64,000 nucleotides of DNA from Roseateles terrae. GTDB taxonomy: Bacteria > Pseudomonadota > Gammaproteobacteria > Burkholderiales > Burkholderiaceae_C. The notes below the pieces were generated by a model. It was not told the DNA's origin. It was given only the letters and a program-made list of their open reading frames with translations, and did not search any database. Both the position numbers and the translations under genes were made by a program. Below, piece by piece: positions 8,165 to 16,992 of this stretch; positions within the stretch are counted from its first letter, which is position 1; each line of letters opens with the position of its first letter. Location of the stretch: assembly GCF_014192155.1 (NCBI RefSeq), contig NZ_JACHXO010000009.1:1-64000 (forward strand). The letters run 5' to 3'.

Positions 8165-9448
8165 ATGGCACTGCAACAGATCATCGACAGACGGCTTTCG
8201 GGAAAGAACAAATCGATCGGGAATCGGGAACGTTTCCTGCGCCGTTATCGCGACCAGATCCGCGATGCCGTGCGTCGGGCCGTCGACCAGCGCGGCATTC
8301 GGGATATGGAGCGCGGGGAAGATGTGCACATCCCCAAACGCGATCTGAAGGAACCCGTGTTCAGCCACGGAGACGGGGGCACCCGCGAAGTGGTGCGACC
8401 CGGCAATACGGAACACATCAAGGGAGACCGGGTCCCGAAGCCGCAAGGCGGTGGACAGGGCCAGGGCGGTGGGCAGGCCAGTGATTCCGGCGAAGGCGAG
8501 GACGACTTCGTCTTTCACCTGAGCAAAGAGGAATTCATGCAGGTCTTCTTCGAGGACCTGGCCTTGCCCAATCTCGCCCGCACCACACTCGCCGAAACGC
8601 CGGAATACAAGACGGTGCGCGCCGGTTACGTCACCGACGGCACACCCACCAATCTCCATGTGGTGCGATCCATGCGCGGCGCCCTGGGCCGGCGCATCGC
8701 CCTGGGCATGGAAAAGCGGCGCGAGCTGCATGAGCTGGAAGCGCGGCTGGAAACCCTGAAGCTGGAAGACGCGACCAAGCCCGATGTGAAGGCGCTGCTC
8801 GCCGAAACCGAGGCCCGCATCCTGCTGCTGCGCCAGCGCATCGCGGCCATTCCGTTTCTCGATCCGATCGACCTGCGGTTCCGCAATCGGGTCAAGGTGC
8901 CACAGCCCACCACCCGTGCGGTGATGTTCTGCCTGATGGACGTTTCCGGCTCAATGGATGAAAGCCGCAAGGACCTGGCCAAGCGCTTTTTCATCCTGCT
9001 GTATCTCTTCCTCACCCGCCACTACGAAAAGATCGACGTGGTCTTCATCCGCCACCATACCCAGGCCCAGGAGGTGGATGAGCAGAACTTCTTCCACGCG
9101 ACCGAGACTGGCGGCACGGTGGTGTCTTCGGCCCTGGTGCTGATGGAGGAAATCATCCGCGCCCGGTATCCGGCCAACGAATGGAACATCTACGGCGCCC
9201 AGGCGAGCGACGGAGACAACTGGCATCACGACAGCGGCCGCTGCCGCGAATTGCTGGCGGACAAGATCCTGCCGCTGTGCCGCTATTACGCCTATGTGCA
9301 GGTCGCCGAGGCCGAGCAGAACCTCTGGGAGGAATACGCCCGGCTGGCCGAGGAAGACCCCCACTTCGCCATGCGCAAGGCGGTGGAGGTGTCGCAGATC
9401 TACCCGGTCTTCCGGGATCTCTTCAAGAAGGAGGGGGTCAGCGCATGA
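8165..9448 (+). CDS. yeaH: YeaH/UPF0229 family protein (von Willebrand A-like)
   Basis: The 427-residue protein has the same length as E. coli YeaH. It has the characteristic N-terminus MALQQIIDRRLSGKNKS, a Gly/Gln-rich linker near residues 97-110, and a MIDAS-like DVSGSMDE motif near residue 260 suggesting a metal-ion-dependent adhesion fold. Its biochemical role is unknown, but the gene is nearly always next to prkA and spoVR. The ATG at 8165 is preferred over a TTG at 8159 because AAAGG lies at 8154-8158. It overlaps the next gene by 4 bases (ATGA). Confidence 0.93.
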   Translation: MALQQIIDRRLSGKNKSIGNRERFLRRYRDQIRDAVRRAVDQRGIRDMERGEDVHIPKRDLKEPVFSHGDGGTREVVRPGNTEHIKGDRVPKPQGGGQGQGGGQASDSGEGEDDFVFHLSKEEFMQVFFEDLALPNLARTTLAETPEYKTVRAGYVTDGTPTNLHVVRSMRGALGRRIALGMEKRRELHELEARLETLKLEDATKPDVKALLAETEARILLLRQRIAAIPFLDPIDLRFRNRVKVPQPTTRAVMFCLMDVSGSMDESRKDLAKRFFILLYLFLTRHYEKIDVVFIRHHTQAQEVDEQNFFHATETGGTVVSSALVLMEEIIRARYPANEWNIYGAQASDGDNWHHDSGRCRELLADKILPLCRYYAYVQVAEAEQNLWEEYARLAEEDPHFAMRKAVEVSQIYPVFRDLFKKEGVSA

Positions 9449-11106
9449 CGGCCCCTGTCCCCACGACGCAAGCAAACCCGACGACCCGGCCCCTGGAGGA
9501 TGATTCCATGAGCAGCATCGAGAACCGACGGATGGTGAGTGCCGGTCTCAGCGAGGCAGAATATGGCGGGCGGCGCAGCAAGCCGCCGCTGGCCCGGATG
9601 AAACCCCTGGTGCGGCGCCCCGAGCAGCCGCTGCCCTCGCCCAGCGACTGGACCTTCGAGCTCATCGAGCAGTATCACGACGTCATCCGCCAGACCGCGG
9701 AGCGTTATGGGCTGGACACCTACCCCAACCAGCTGGAGGTGATCACCGCCGAGCAGATGATGGATGCCTATGCCTCCGTCGGCATGCCGGTGAATTACCG
9801 CCACTGGAGCTATGGCAAGGAATTCATCTCCACCGAGCGCCATTACAAGCGCGGCCAGATGGGCCTGGCCTATGAGATCGTCATCAACTCCGACCCGTGC
9901 ATCGCCTACCTGATGGAGGAGAACACGCTGGCCATGCAGGCACTGGTAATTGCCCATGCCTGTTACGGCCACAACAGCTTCTTCAAGAACAACTACCTGT
10001 TCCGGATGTGGACCGATGCGTCGTCCATCATCGATTACCTGGTCTACGCCAAGAACTATGTGGCGGACTGCGAGCAGCGGCACGGCCTGGATGCGGTGGA
10101 AGCCACGCTGGATTCCTGCCACGCGCTGATGAACCACGGCGTCGACCGCTACCGCCGTCCGGCCAAGCTGTCGCTCGCCCAGGAACAGGCGATGCGCAAG
10201 GACCGCGAAGCCTATGCGCAGCGGCAGGTGAACGACCTCTGGCGCACCCTGCCCCGCCGGCAGGAAGATGAAGCGAAGGCTGAAGAAAAGCGCCGCTTCC
10301 CGGATGAGCCGCAGGAGAACCTGCTGTACTTCATCGAAAAGAATGCGCCGCTGCTGGAACCCTGGCAGCGGGAGATCGTGCGCATCGTCCGCAAGATTGC
10401 GCAGTACTTCTATCCCCAGCGCCAGACCCAGGTGATGAACGAAGGCTGGGCCACCTTCTGGCATCACCGCCTGCTCAACACCATGTATGACGACGGCTAT
10501 CTGTCCGACGGCATGATGATCGAATGGCTGAAGTCCCACACCAACGTGGTGGCACAGCCGCCGATGTCGCAGATCAACCCTTATGCGCTGGGGTTTGCGA
10601 TGTACACCGACCTCAAACGCATCTGCGAGCAGCCCACGCCGGAAGACCGCGAATGGTTCCCCAGCATCGCCGGCACCGACTGGCTGCCCACGCTGGACCA
10701 CGCCATGCGCAACTTCAAGGATGAGAGTTTCATCGCCCAGTACCTCAGCCCCAAGCTGATGCGGGATTTCCGCCTCTTCTCCATCCTCGACGACGAAAAG
10801 CAGTCGGAATACGAGATCTCCGCCATCCACGACGAGTCGGGTTATCAACATGTGCGGCAGGCGCTGTCACGCCAATACGACCTGTCGACCCGCGAACCCA
10901 ACATCCAGGTGTGGAATGTGAATCTGCGGGGCGACCGGTCGCTGACGCTGCGGCACACCCAGCATCTGGACCGGCCGCTGCATGATGAAGCCCAGGAGGT
11001 GCTCAAGCATGTGGCGCGCCTCTGGGGCTTCGGCGTGCACCTGGAAAGCGTCAATGGTCGCGGCGATGTGACCCGCCGCTGGAGCGTGCCGGCGCCCCAG
11101 CATTGA
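9445..11106 (+). CDS. SpoVR/YcgB family protein
   Basis: The 553-residue protein is homologous to Bacillus SpoVR and E. coli YcgB (about 510 residues). Recognisable core stretches include HWSYGKEF near residue 118, YGHNSFFKNNYLF near residue 172 and MNEGWATFWHH near residue 332. Its molecular function is unknown. In Bacillus it is needed for cortex formation, and in non-sporulating bacteria it tracks with prkA and yeaH. The start at 9445 overlaps the yeaH stop and has GGAGGGG upstream. An alternative ATG at 9508 also has a good GGAGGA site, and it would give a length closer to YcgB. Confidence 0.92.
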   Translation: MTAPVPTTQANPTTRPLEDDSMSSIENRRMVSAGLSEAEYGGRRSKPPLARMKPLVRRPEQPLPSPSDWTFELIEQYHDVIRQTAERYGLDTYPNQLEVITAEQMMDAYASVGMPVNYRHWSYGKEFISTERHYKRGQMGLAYEIVINSDPCIAYLMEENTLAMQALVIAHACYGHNSFFKNNYLFRMWTDASSIIDYLVYAKNYVADCEQRHGLDAVEATLDSCHALMNHGVDRYRRPAKLSLAQEQAMRKDREAYAQRQVNDLWRTLPRRQEDEAKAEEKRRFPDEPQENLLYFIEKNAPLLEPWQREIVRIVRKIAQYFYPQRQTQVMNEGWATFWHHRLLNTMYDDGYLSDGMMIEWLKSHTNVVAQPPMSQINPYALGFAMYTDLKRICEQPTPEDREWFPSIAGTDWLPTLDHAMRNFKDESFIAQYLSPKLMRDFRLFSILDDEKQSEYEISAIHDESGYQHVRQALSRQYDLSTREPNIQVWNVNLRGDRSLTLRHTQHLDRPLHDEAQEVLKHVARLWGFGVHLESVNGRGDVTRRWSVPAPQH

Positions 11107-11115
11107 CGCGACGGT

Positions 11116-12552
11116 TCAGTCGAGTGCGAAGATCTTGCCGGGGTTCATGATGTTGTGAGGATCCAGCGCCCGCTTCAGGGCCTGCATCTGCGACACGGCA
11201 CCGGCCCCGGCCTCTTCCAGCAGGAAGGCCTGCTTGTGCAGGCCGATGCCGTGTTCGCCGGTGCAGGTGCCCTCCAGCTTCAGGGCACGCGCCACCATCT
11301 GTGCGCTCAAGCGCTCCGCCACGGCACGTTCTGCCGGTTGCGCCGGGTCGATGAGGTAGCCCATGTGGAAGTTGCCGTCGCCCACATGGCCCACGATGAA
11401 ATACGGCAGGCCGCTGGCTTCCACCTCGTCCACCGACGCCTGGATGGATTCCGCCAGCCGTGAGATCGGCACGCAGGTGTCGGTGGTGACACAGCGGCAG
11501 CCCGGACGCATCTGCAGCGCAGACAGATAGGCGTGGTGGCGGGCGGTCCACAAGCGCGTGCGGTCCTCCGGTGTGGTCGCCCATTCAAAATCGGTGCCGC
11601 CCAGCTCCCGGGCCAGTTCCTGCACCGTGGTGGCCTGCTCCTGCACGCCGGCTGGCGAGCCGTGGAACTCCATCAGGAGCATCGGCGATTCGGGCAGGGA
11701 CAAGCGGTCATGGCGATTCACCGCCCGTACCGCATGAGCATCGAGCAGCTCGCATCGCGCGATCGGCACGCCCATCTGGATGATGGCAATGGTGGTGCGC
11801 ACCGCCGCGTCAATACTGGGGAAGGAACAGACCGCAGCGGACACGGCCTCAGGGAGCGGATACAGCCGCAGCGTCACCTCCGCAATGACGCCTAGCGTGC
11901 CTTCACTGCCGACATACAGGCGCGTGAGGTCATAACCCGCGCTGCTCTTGCGCGCACGCGTGCCGGTGCGGATCAGGTCCCCCTGCGCCGTCACGACGGT
12001 CAGACCCAGCACGTTCTCGCGCATCGTGCCGTAGCGAACCGCATTGGTGCCGCTGGCCCGTGTGGCGGCCATGCCGCCCAGCGACGCATCCGCGCCAGGA
12101 TCGATCGGAAAGAACAGACCGAGGTGCCGCAACTCGGCATTGAGCTGATGGCGGGTGACGCCGGCCTGCACGGTCACCGTCAGGTCGTCGGCGTGGATCT
12201 CGAGGATGCGGTTCATCCGCGAGACATCCAGGCTCACACCGCCCTGCACCGCCAGCAGATGGCCTTCCAGGGACGTGCCAGCGCCGTAGGGAATGACGGG
12301 CACCTGATAGACATGGGCAAGCGCCAGGACGGCCGCAATGTCCTCCTTACTTTCGGCGAAGACCACCACATCCGGCGGGTCGACGTCCAACGGAGATTCA
12401 TCGCGCCCGTGTTGCTCACGCAGGGCCAGGGCCTCGCTGCAGCGGCTGCCAAAACGGGCCTTCAAGGCCTCGCGCATGGCGGCGGGCACCGGTCGACGGG
12501 TCAGCGTCGCCCATGGGTCTTGGGGCGCGTCAAACGCATGCGGCGCATTCAT
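11116..12552 (-). CDS. FAD-linked oxidase, GlcD / D-lactate dehydrogenase type
   Basis: The 478-residue flavoprotein has an FAD-binding type 4 domain (about residues 40-225) with VIPYGAGTSLEGH and DPGADASLGGMAATRASGT. The C-terminal FAD-oxidase domain has HVGDGNFH and the end signature CTGEHGIG...NPGKIF. It probably oxidises a 2-hydroxy acid such as D-lactate or glycolate and passes electrons to the respiratory chain. Without glcE and glcF neighbours a stand-alone D-lactate dehydrogenase is more likely. The start at 12552 is chosen because AGGAGAG lies just upstream, whereas the 40-codon upstream extension looks non-coding. It converges with spoVR. Confidence 0.9.
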   Translation of the reverse strand: MNAPHAFDAPQDPWATLTRRPVPAAMREALKARFGSRCSEALALREQHGRDESPLDVDPPDVVVFAESKEDIAAVLALAHVYQVPVIPYGAGTSLEGHLLAVQGGVSLDVSRMNRILEIHADDLTVTVQAGVTRHQLNAELRHLGLFFPIDPGADASLGGMAATRASGTNAVRYGTMRENVLGLTVVTAQGDLIRTGTRARKSSAGYDLTRLYVGSEGTLGVIAEVTLRLYPLPEAVSAAVCSFPSIDAAVRTTIAIIQMGVPIARCELLDAHAVRAVNRHDRLSLPESPMLLMEFHGSPAGVQEQATTVQELARELGGTDFEWATTPEDRTRLWTARHHAYLSALQMRPGCRCVTTDTCVPISRLAESIQASVDEVEASGLPYFIVGHVGDGNFHMGYLIDPAQPAERAVAERLSAQMVARALKLEGTCTGEHGIGLHKQAFLLEEAGAGAVSQMQALKRALDPHNIMNPGKIFALD

Positions 12553-12705
12553 CGGACTCTCCTGCGGCTGCTCGACCGGACGGGCCGGACGGACCATTGT
12601 AGGAAGCCTGCAGCGCTGCACCGGCCCGTGATCAACCCGACGCTTGTCATGGTGCGCCAGGAGTGACAGCATCTACATCACGGCTATCGCGAAAGGAGTT
12701 CCCTC

Positions 12706-13185
12706 ATGTCCTCCTCCGTTACCTCCTCTGTCACCGCCTCCCTGCCCCCCGGCACCCTGACCGGATCGTCAGCGCAGACGCTGTGGATGTCCGCCGACGT
12801 GGTCTGGACGATCTTCTTCGTCCTGCTGGCCTTGTCCCTGCTGGCCTCGCTGCGCTTCGACTGGCTGCGCGTCTGGTGGATCGATCAATGGCGCCATCTG
12901 ACCGGCGCCGACGACGCCAAAGACCGCCTCAGTGCCACGGTCTCTCTGCCCCAACCGCGCAGCCCGGGCGCCCCGGCCACTCATCCGCCCGCCCACGGCC
13001 ACGCCCAAAGCCATGGCCACGCGCCAGCCCCTTCGCTACGGATGCACAGGCACCGGCCCAGCGCCTTGCCAGGGCAGCCAGGACCCACCGGTCTGGCGGA
13101 GGGCTTCCACCGGCCCCTGAGGCCTGCGGCGCCGCCTTCCCTGGGCCAGCGACCCCTGTTCCACCGAACCGGTCGCCGACACTGA
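12706..13185 (+). CDS. Small single-pass membrane protein, His/Pro-rich tail, unknown
   Basis: I do not recognise this 159-residue protein. An AAAGGAG site lies 7 bases before the ATG. Residues about 30-50 (VVWTIFFVLLALSLLASL) form one strong transmembrane helix, followed by an aromatic/basic stretch. The tail from about residue 85 is Pro/His/Gly-rich (PPAHGHAQSHGHAP), which might bind metal or may simply be a disordered linker. It sits between the divergent flavoprotein gene and the cobalamin adenosyltransferase. The C-terminal third could be frame noise if the real product is shorter. Confidence 0.5.
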   Translation: MSSSVTSSVTASLPPGTLTGSSAQTLWMSADVVWTIFFVLLALSLLASLRFDWLRVWWIDQWRHLTGADDAKDRLSATVSLPQPRSPGAPATHPPAHGHAQSHGHAPAPSLRMHRHRPSALPGQPGPTGLAEGFHRPLRPAAPPSLGQRPLFHRTGRRH

Positions 13186-13246
13186 GCGAGGCCTTGCGTT
13201 CTGCGGCAAGATGGCGGGCTTTGCAGCCTCTGACGCAGACGCATCC

Positions 13247-13915
13247 ATGGCCAACCGACTCTCTCAAATTGCCACCCGCACCGGCGACGACGGCACCACT
13301 GGCCTCGGCGACGGCACCCGTGTTCCCAAGGACCATCTGCGTGTGCAGGCCATGGGGGACGTCGACGAACTGAATTCCCAGATTGGCGTGCTGCTGGCCG
13401 AACCACTGCCCGAGGATGTGCGGGAGCTGCTGGTGATCGTGCAGCATGAGCTGTTCAACCTCGGTGGGGAGCTGTGCATGCCCGGCTACAGCCTGCTGAA
13501 GGACGGCGCCGTGCTGCACCTGGATCAGGCCCTGGCCGACTACAACGCCACCCTGCCCCGCCTGGCGGAATTCATCCTGCCCGCAGGCACTCGCAGCGCC
13601 GCGCTGGCGCATGTCTGCCGAACGGTGGCCCGCCGTGCGGAACGTGCGGTCGTGACCCTGGCCCAGCAGGAGACGATCAACCCGGCGCCTCGCCACTACC
13701 TGAACCGTCTGTCCGATCTGCTGTTCGTTCTGGCCCGGGTGCTCAACCGCGCCAATCTGGACGGCAAGGGCGGCGATGACGTCTATTGGAAGAGCGAGCG
13801 CCTGGCGAAATATGCCGCCGAGCAGGCTGCAGAGGACGCGGCAGCGGCCGCTACCCCATCTGCCGTGTCCACGGGCGCAACCAAGGACGCAAGCAAGGAC
13901 GCCACGGGCGGCTGA
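13247..13915 (+). CDS. Cob(I)yrinic acid a,c-diamide adenosyltransferase, PduO type
   Basis: The 222-residue enzyme transfers the adenosyl group of ATP to cob(I)alamin. The N-terminal ATP-binding signature TRTGDDGTTGLGDG (residues 9-22) and the RVQAMGDVDELNSQIG segment near residue 32 are typical of PduO. The RAERAVV motif lies near residue 130. After about residue 190 there is a low-complexity Ala/Thr/Asp tail beyond the usual end. The ATG at 13247 gives the standard MANRLSQIATRTGD start. No cobalamin-dependent enzyme is nearby. It converges with the WYL regulator. Confidence 0.92.
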   Translation: MANRLSQIATRTGDDGTTGLGDGTRVPKDHLRVQAMGDVDELNSQIGVLLAEPLPEDVRELLVIVQHELFNLGGELCMPGYSLLKDGAVLHLDQALADYNATLPRLAEFILPAGTRSAALAHVCRTVARRAERAVVTLAQQETINPAPRHYLNRLSDLLFVLARVLNRANLDGKGGDDVYWKSERLAKYAAEQAAEDAAAAATPSAVSTGATKDASKDATGG

Positions 13916-13980
13916 CCCGCCAGGCAGTCAGCCGCGGCGATCGGGCTCAAATTCAAGCTCAAACTCAAGCGGCTGCACGC

Positions 13981-14970
13981 TCAGGCGTCCAGCGCCGCCA
14001 CCGCGCTGCGCAGCCGCTGCGCATACGCATCCTTGAGCGTCGGTGGCGACACCACCTCCACCTGCCCGGCATGCCGCAGCAGATCCATCAGCAGTTCGGT
14101 GGCATCGACAAACGGGATTTCCAGACGCCAGCGCCCATCCGGCAGGAACTCGCTGCGCTGGGATGGATGCCATTCTTCGCTGGCCACCCACGGAGCAGCG
14201 CTGTCACTGAAGATCAGCGTGGCCCATTGCGGGTCCCCGCCCGCAAAGATGCCGTAGCCCTGGTCCAGTTCCTCTTCCAGCTGCGGCAGCGGCAGGCTGT
14301 GCAGCGCCGCGCCTTCCACCGGTTCGGCCTGCTCCATTGCATCCAGCGCGAACCGGCGCATGCCCTGGCTGCCGTGACACCAAGCGTCCAGGTACCAGGT
14401 GTTGCGGTAGTGCACCAAGCGCTGCGGGGAGACCTCCCGCTCGCTCACCGCGCCGCCCCCCGCCCCGCGCTTGCGATACCGGATGCGCAGCCGCTGGCGC
14501 TTCACCACCGCGCTGCCGACCGTCTCGAAATGCTCGGACGCCACCCGGCGCCTGGCGGTGGAGATCAGCTTGATGCGCCGGGTCATTTCCTGCGCCTGCT
14601 GCCCTTCCCCGCCCAGCATGCCCAGCAGCTTGTCCAGCATCGGCTGCAGGTGGCGATTGAGCAGGCCGTTGTCGTCCAGGCTGGCCATCAGCTGATGCAT
14701 GGTCAGCAGCGCATGCAGCTCTTTTTCGCTGAACCAGACACCGGGGAGTTCGTGCCGTTGCCCGCGCCACTGCTCGCCGAAGCGGTAGCCGTTCTCCGCC
14801 GGGTCGTATTCGATCGGGGCATCCATCCGCTCCCGCAGGTATTGCAGGTCCCGCTTCAGCGTGGCGGGTGACACCTCCAGCGCCTCCCGCAGTTCCGCAA
14901 AGCTGACGCAGCCGCGGCTGCGGATCAGCATTTCGATCTTGTAGAAGCGCTCGGTACGGTCCACAGACAA
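13981..14970 (-). CDS. YafY-type DeoR-like HTH / WYL-domain regulator
   Basis: The 329-residue regulator starts with a winged HTH (residues 1-60, ERFYKIEMLIRSRGCVSFAEL), followed by the WYL ligand-sensing domain in the middle (core YRNTWYLDAWCH near residue 196) and a C-terminal WCX-like region. WYL domains are thought to bind nucleic acids or nucleotides and often regulate DNA-damage or defence genes. Here it diverges from the HNH-like gene at 15134 across 163 bp, so that gene is a plausible target. No operator could be recognised by eye. Confidence 0.88.
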   Translation of the reverse strand: MSVDRTERFYKIEMLIRSRGCVSFAELREALEVSPATLKRDLQYLRERMDAPIEYDPAENGYRFGEQWRGQRHELPGVWFSEKELHALLTMHQLMASLDDNGLLNRHLQPMLDKLLGMLGGEGQQAQEMTRRIKLISTARRRVASEHFETVGSAVVKRQRLRIRYRKRGAGGGAVSEREVSPQRLVHYRNTWYLDAWCHGSQGMRRFALDAMEQAEPVEGAALHSLPLPQLEEELDQGYGIFAGGDPQWATLIFSDSAAPWVASEEWHPSQRSEFLPDGRWRLEIPFVDATELLMDLLRHAGQVEVVSPPTLKDAYAQRLRSAVAALDA

Positions 14971-15133
14971 CTCCTTGCGTTCGGCGCCTCCGAAGAGGCG
15001 TCGGGATGGCGTCGGGTCAGCCCCTAAATATCTGAAGATTTTTGGGAAAGTGATCCAGGTGGCTCATTCTATGAGCTACCTGTCCTCCACACTGGATGCA
15101 AGCCTGAACCCTGACCCTTTCAAGGAGCGTCCC

Positions 15134-16213
15134 ATGGTTGCTACCGTTCAACGACCCCAGCATGACACCTCGGTCCAGCAGTTGCCGTTGCCGATGGCGA
15201 CCGAGGGCCTGGCGCCCACCACAGCACGCTCCAGCCATGAACGTCTGGGATTCGAGCTCGGCTGGGACTATGCCCACCATGGGCTGACCCCGCCGGTGGA
15301 GCAACTCTTCAACCAGTCGCCGCTGCATCAGGGCTGGCAGCTGGGCCGCGCCACCTTTGGCGGCCGCACGCTGCGCACCCACCGCCATACCCAGCTGTGG
15401 TTGTCGCTGCGTCTGCATGCCTGGGAGCGCGGTCGGCAGTTCGAGACGCTGCTGGTCACGCCCAACTACCTGCAGCAGCTCGACACCACCCACTGCCCGA
15501 TCAGCCGTCAGCCGCTGAATGACCAGCCGCAGGATCCGCATCAGCGCAGCGTCGACCGCGTCCGCAATGACGCAGGTTATGCCGCCGGCAATCTCGCCGT
15601 CATCAGCCGGGCCGCCAACACCGCCAAGGCCGATCGCAGCTGGCAGCAGGCCTGGGCGATGGCGCAGAGCCTGCGTCAGGGTCCGATGACCATGGCCGGT
15701 GGGCTGGATGCTGCCGCTTGGGAACGTATGGCCGTGCTCACCAGTTATGTGTCGGAGGTGCCGCACGATCTGGCCGCGCAGCTGCCCATGCTGGTGTTGC
15801 CGCCCAACCGCCTGCGTCTCTTCAACCCGATCCAGGCGCTGCAGGCGCTGGTGACCCGTCAGCTGGCCACGCCGGGCTGGAGCCATCGTCTGCACCGCCT
15901 GGAAGCGCTGCTGAGCGATGAGGCCCGTGCCGATTTCGCACGCTTCGTGATGGCTCTGGTGCCGCGGGTGCTGCCGTCACAGTCGCTGAGCGATCCGATG
16001 GCCATCCGCTGGGCCCTGGAAGATGCGTGGCGAGATCCGCTGCTGCAAAAGCGCTGGACGCGCTTTGCCATGCGCCTCACCGCACAGCAGGCGGAGCAGC
16101 TGGTGCAGCGTGCTGCCAGCAAGCGTCTGAGCACGATGCATGTGCAGAGCCACGGCGCGGCGGCAACGGACGGATGGGCGCTGGAGCGTCAGGGGTACCG
16201 CGAAGCGGCGTGA
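15134..16213 (+). CDS. HNH-like protein with C-terminal helical region, unknown function
   Basis: I do not know the exact family of this 359-residue protein. Residues about 120-170 contain THCPISRQPL followed by SVDRVRNDAGYAAGNLAVIS and RAANTAKAD. The spacing resembles small HNH endonuclease domains (SxDRIdNxxGYxxGNvxvIS, then AN..K). The usual metal-binding histidine is not obvious and the second cysteine pair is reduced to AAN, so it may not cut DNA. The rest is predicted helical. The start at 15134 has AAGGAG at 15122-15127. It is transcribed divergently from the WYL regulator. Confidence 0.65.
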   Translation: MVATVQRPQHDTSVQQLPLPMATEGLAPTTARSSHERLGFELGWDYAHHGLTPPVEQLFNQSPLHQGWQLGRATFGGRTLRTHRHTQLWLSLRLHAWERGRQFETLLVTPNYLQQLDTTHCPISRQPLNDQPQDPHQRSVDRVRNDAGYAAGNLAVISRAANTAKADRSWQQAWAMAQSLRQGPMTMAGGLDAAAWERMAVLTSYVSEVPHDLAAQLPMLVLPPNRLRLFNPIQALQALVTRQLATPGWSHRLHRLEALLSDEARADFARFVMALVPRVLPSQSLSDPMAIRWALEDAWRDPLLQKRWTRFAMRLTAQQAEQLVQRAASKRLSTMHVQSHGAAATDGWALERQGYREAA

Positions 16214-16263
16214 GGCGACACCGCATGAGGCGGCGCAGGGTGACGAGGCGCCGTTCAGAAGGA

Positions 16264-16485
16264 TCAGCTCGGCAGGCCCGGGTTGATCTTTTCCAGCTCG
16301 CCCGTCTGATCCTGCAGGGCCACGTGATAACCCCGCTCACGGAACCAGTTCGCCCAGTGCGTCGCCAGGCGTTTTTCCGGCAGCCAGGGGCCGGTGCGGT
16401 CGACGTGAATACGGTTGCCGCGGCGTTCATAGAACACCACGCGCCACATGTTGCTGGGAATTCGATTCTGGAAACTGCTGCTCAT
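16264..16485 (-). CDS. Small hypothetical protein (73 aa)
   Basis: This 73-residue protein is rich in Trp and Arg (NMWRVVFYERRGNRIHVDRT, then ATHWANWFRERGYHVAL). No membrane segment or known motif is seen. The balanced, foldable composition and the position 16 bp downstream of the PIN gene on the same strand suggest a real gene, perhaps the last in the AbrB-PIN unit. Function is unknown. Confidence 0.6.
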   Translation of the reverse strand: MSSSFQNRIPSNMWRVVFYERRGNRIHVDRTGPWLPEKRLATHWANWFRERGYHVALQDQTGELEKINPGLPS

Positions 16486-16500
16486 AAGCGAGCGCGGAAT

Positions 16501-16992
16501 TTAGCAAAGCAGCTGTGCGCGTTGGCTTGGGGTCAACACCCGGTACCACGATGAAACGTCCACGACCGTGCAGAGTTCGCGCAGTTCCCGCGGCCCCCGG
16601 GCGGAACCCTTCGACCAGGCGAGCAAGTCCTGGCACCCGGTGATGATCCAGCGTGCCTCACCCTGACGGGCGAGCTGCAGCAACGGCAGGCGAGCGGGAT
16701 CCAAGCCATGCGCCGCGGCGCGGGTCATCCCCTCGGTGCGCACTGCCTCGACATAGGGCAGATAGTCGGCGAGCAGCTCTTCGCGCTCGTCTGTTGACAG
16801 GCGCAGCGGCGGATAGGCCAGCGCACGCATCAGCTGCGCTGCGCTCTCCGCACTGAGCAGCGGACGGATGACGCCTTGCTGCCAGGCCCGTCGCAGTTGC
16901 CGGGAGCTGTCGTCGGACCGCAGCAGGGCGCGCAGCACAAGCGCCGGGTCCAGCACCACACGAACGGCGGAAGACGGACGCGAACGACTCAT
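16501..16992 (-). CDS. PIN-domain protein, VapC/COG1569-like putative toxin
   Basis: The 163-residue protein has a PIN-like layout: first acidic residue in VRVVLDPALVLRALL near residue 14, an internal Glu/Asp region, and a C-terminal WIITGCQDLL segment. In active PIN RNases the last motif is normally TGDxDLL, so Asp is replaced by Cys here and activity may be reduced. Its start overlaps the upstream AbrB-type gene by 4 bases, the usual toxin-antitoxin arrangement. It would act as an RNase toxin if active. Confidence 0.72.
   Translation of the reverse strand: MSRSRPSSAVRVVLDPALVLRALLRSDDSSRQLRRAWQQGVIRPLLSAESAAQLMRALAYPPLRLSTDEREELLADYLPYVEAVRTEGMTRAAAHGLDPARLPLLQLARQGEARWIITGCQDLLAWSKGSARGPRELRELCTVVDVSSWYRVLTPSQRAQLLC

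Noticed and set aside
6722-8731. Long minus-strand open frame (669 codons) opposite prkA and yeaH
   Set aside because: It lies antisense to two well-supported conserved genes and arises from high third-position GC; no family motif was seen in it.
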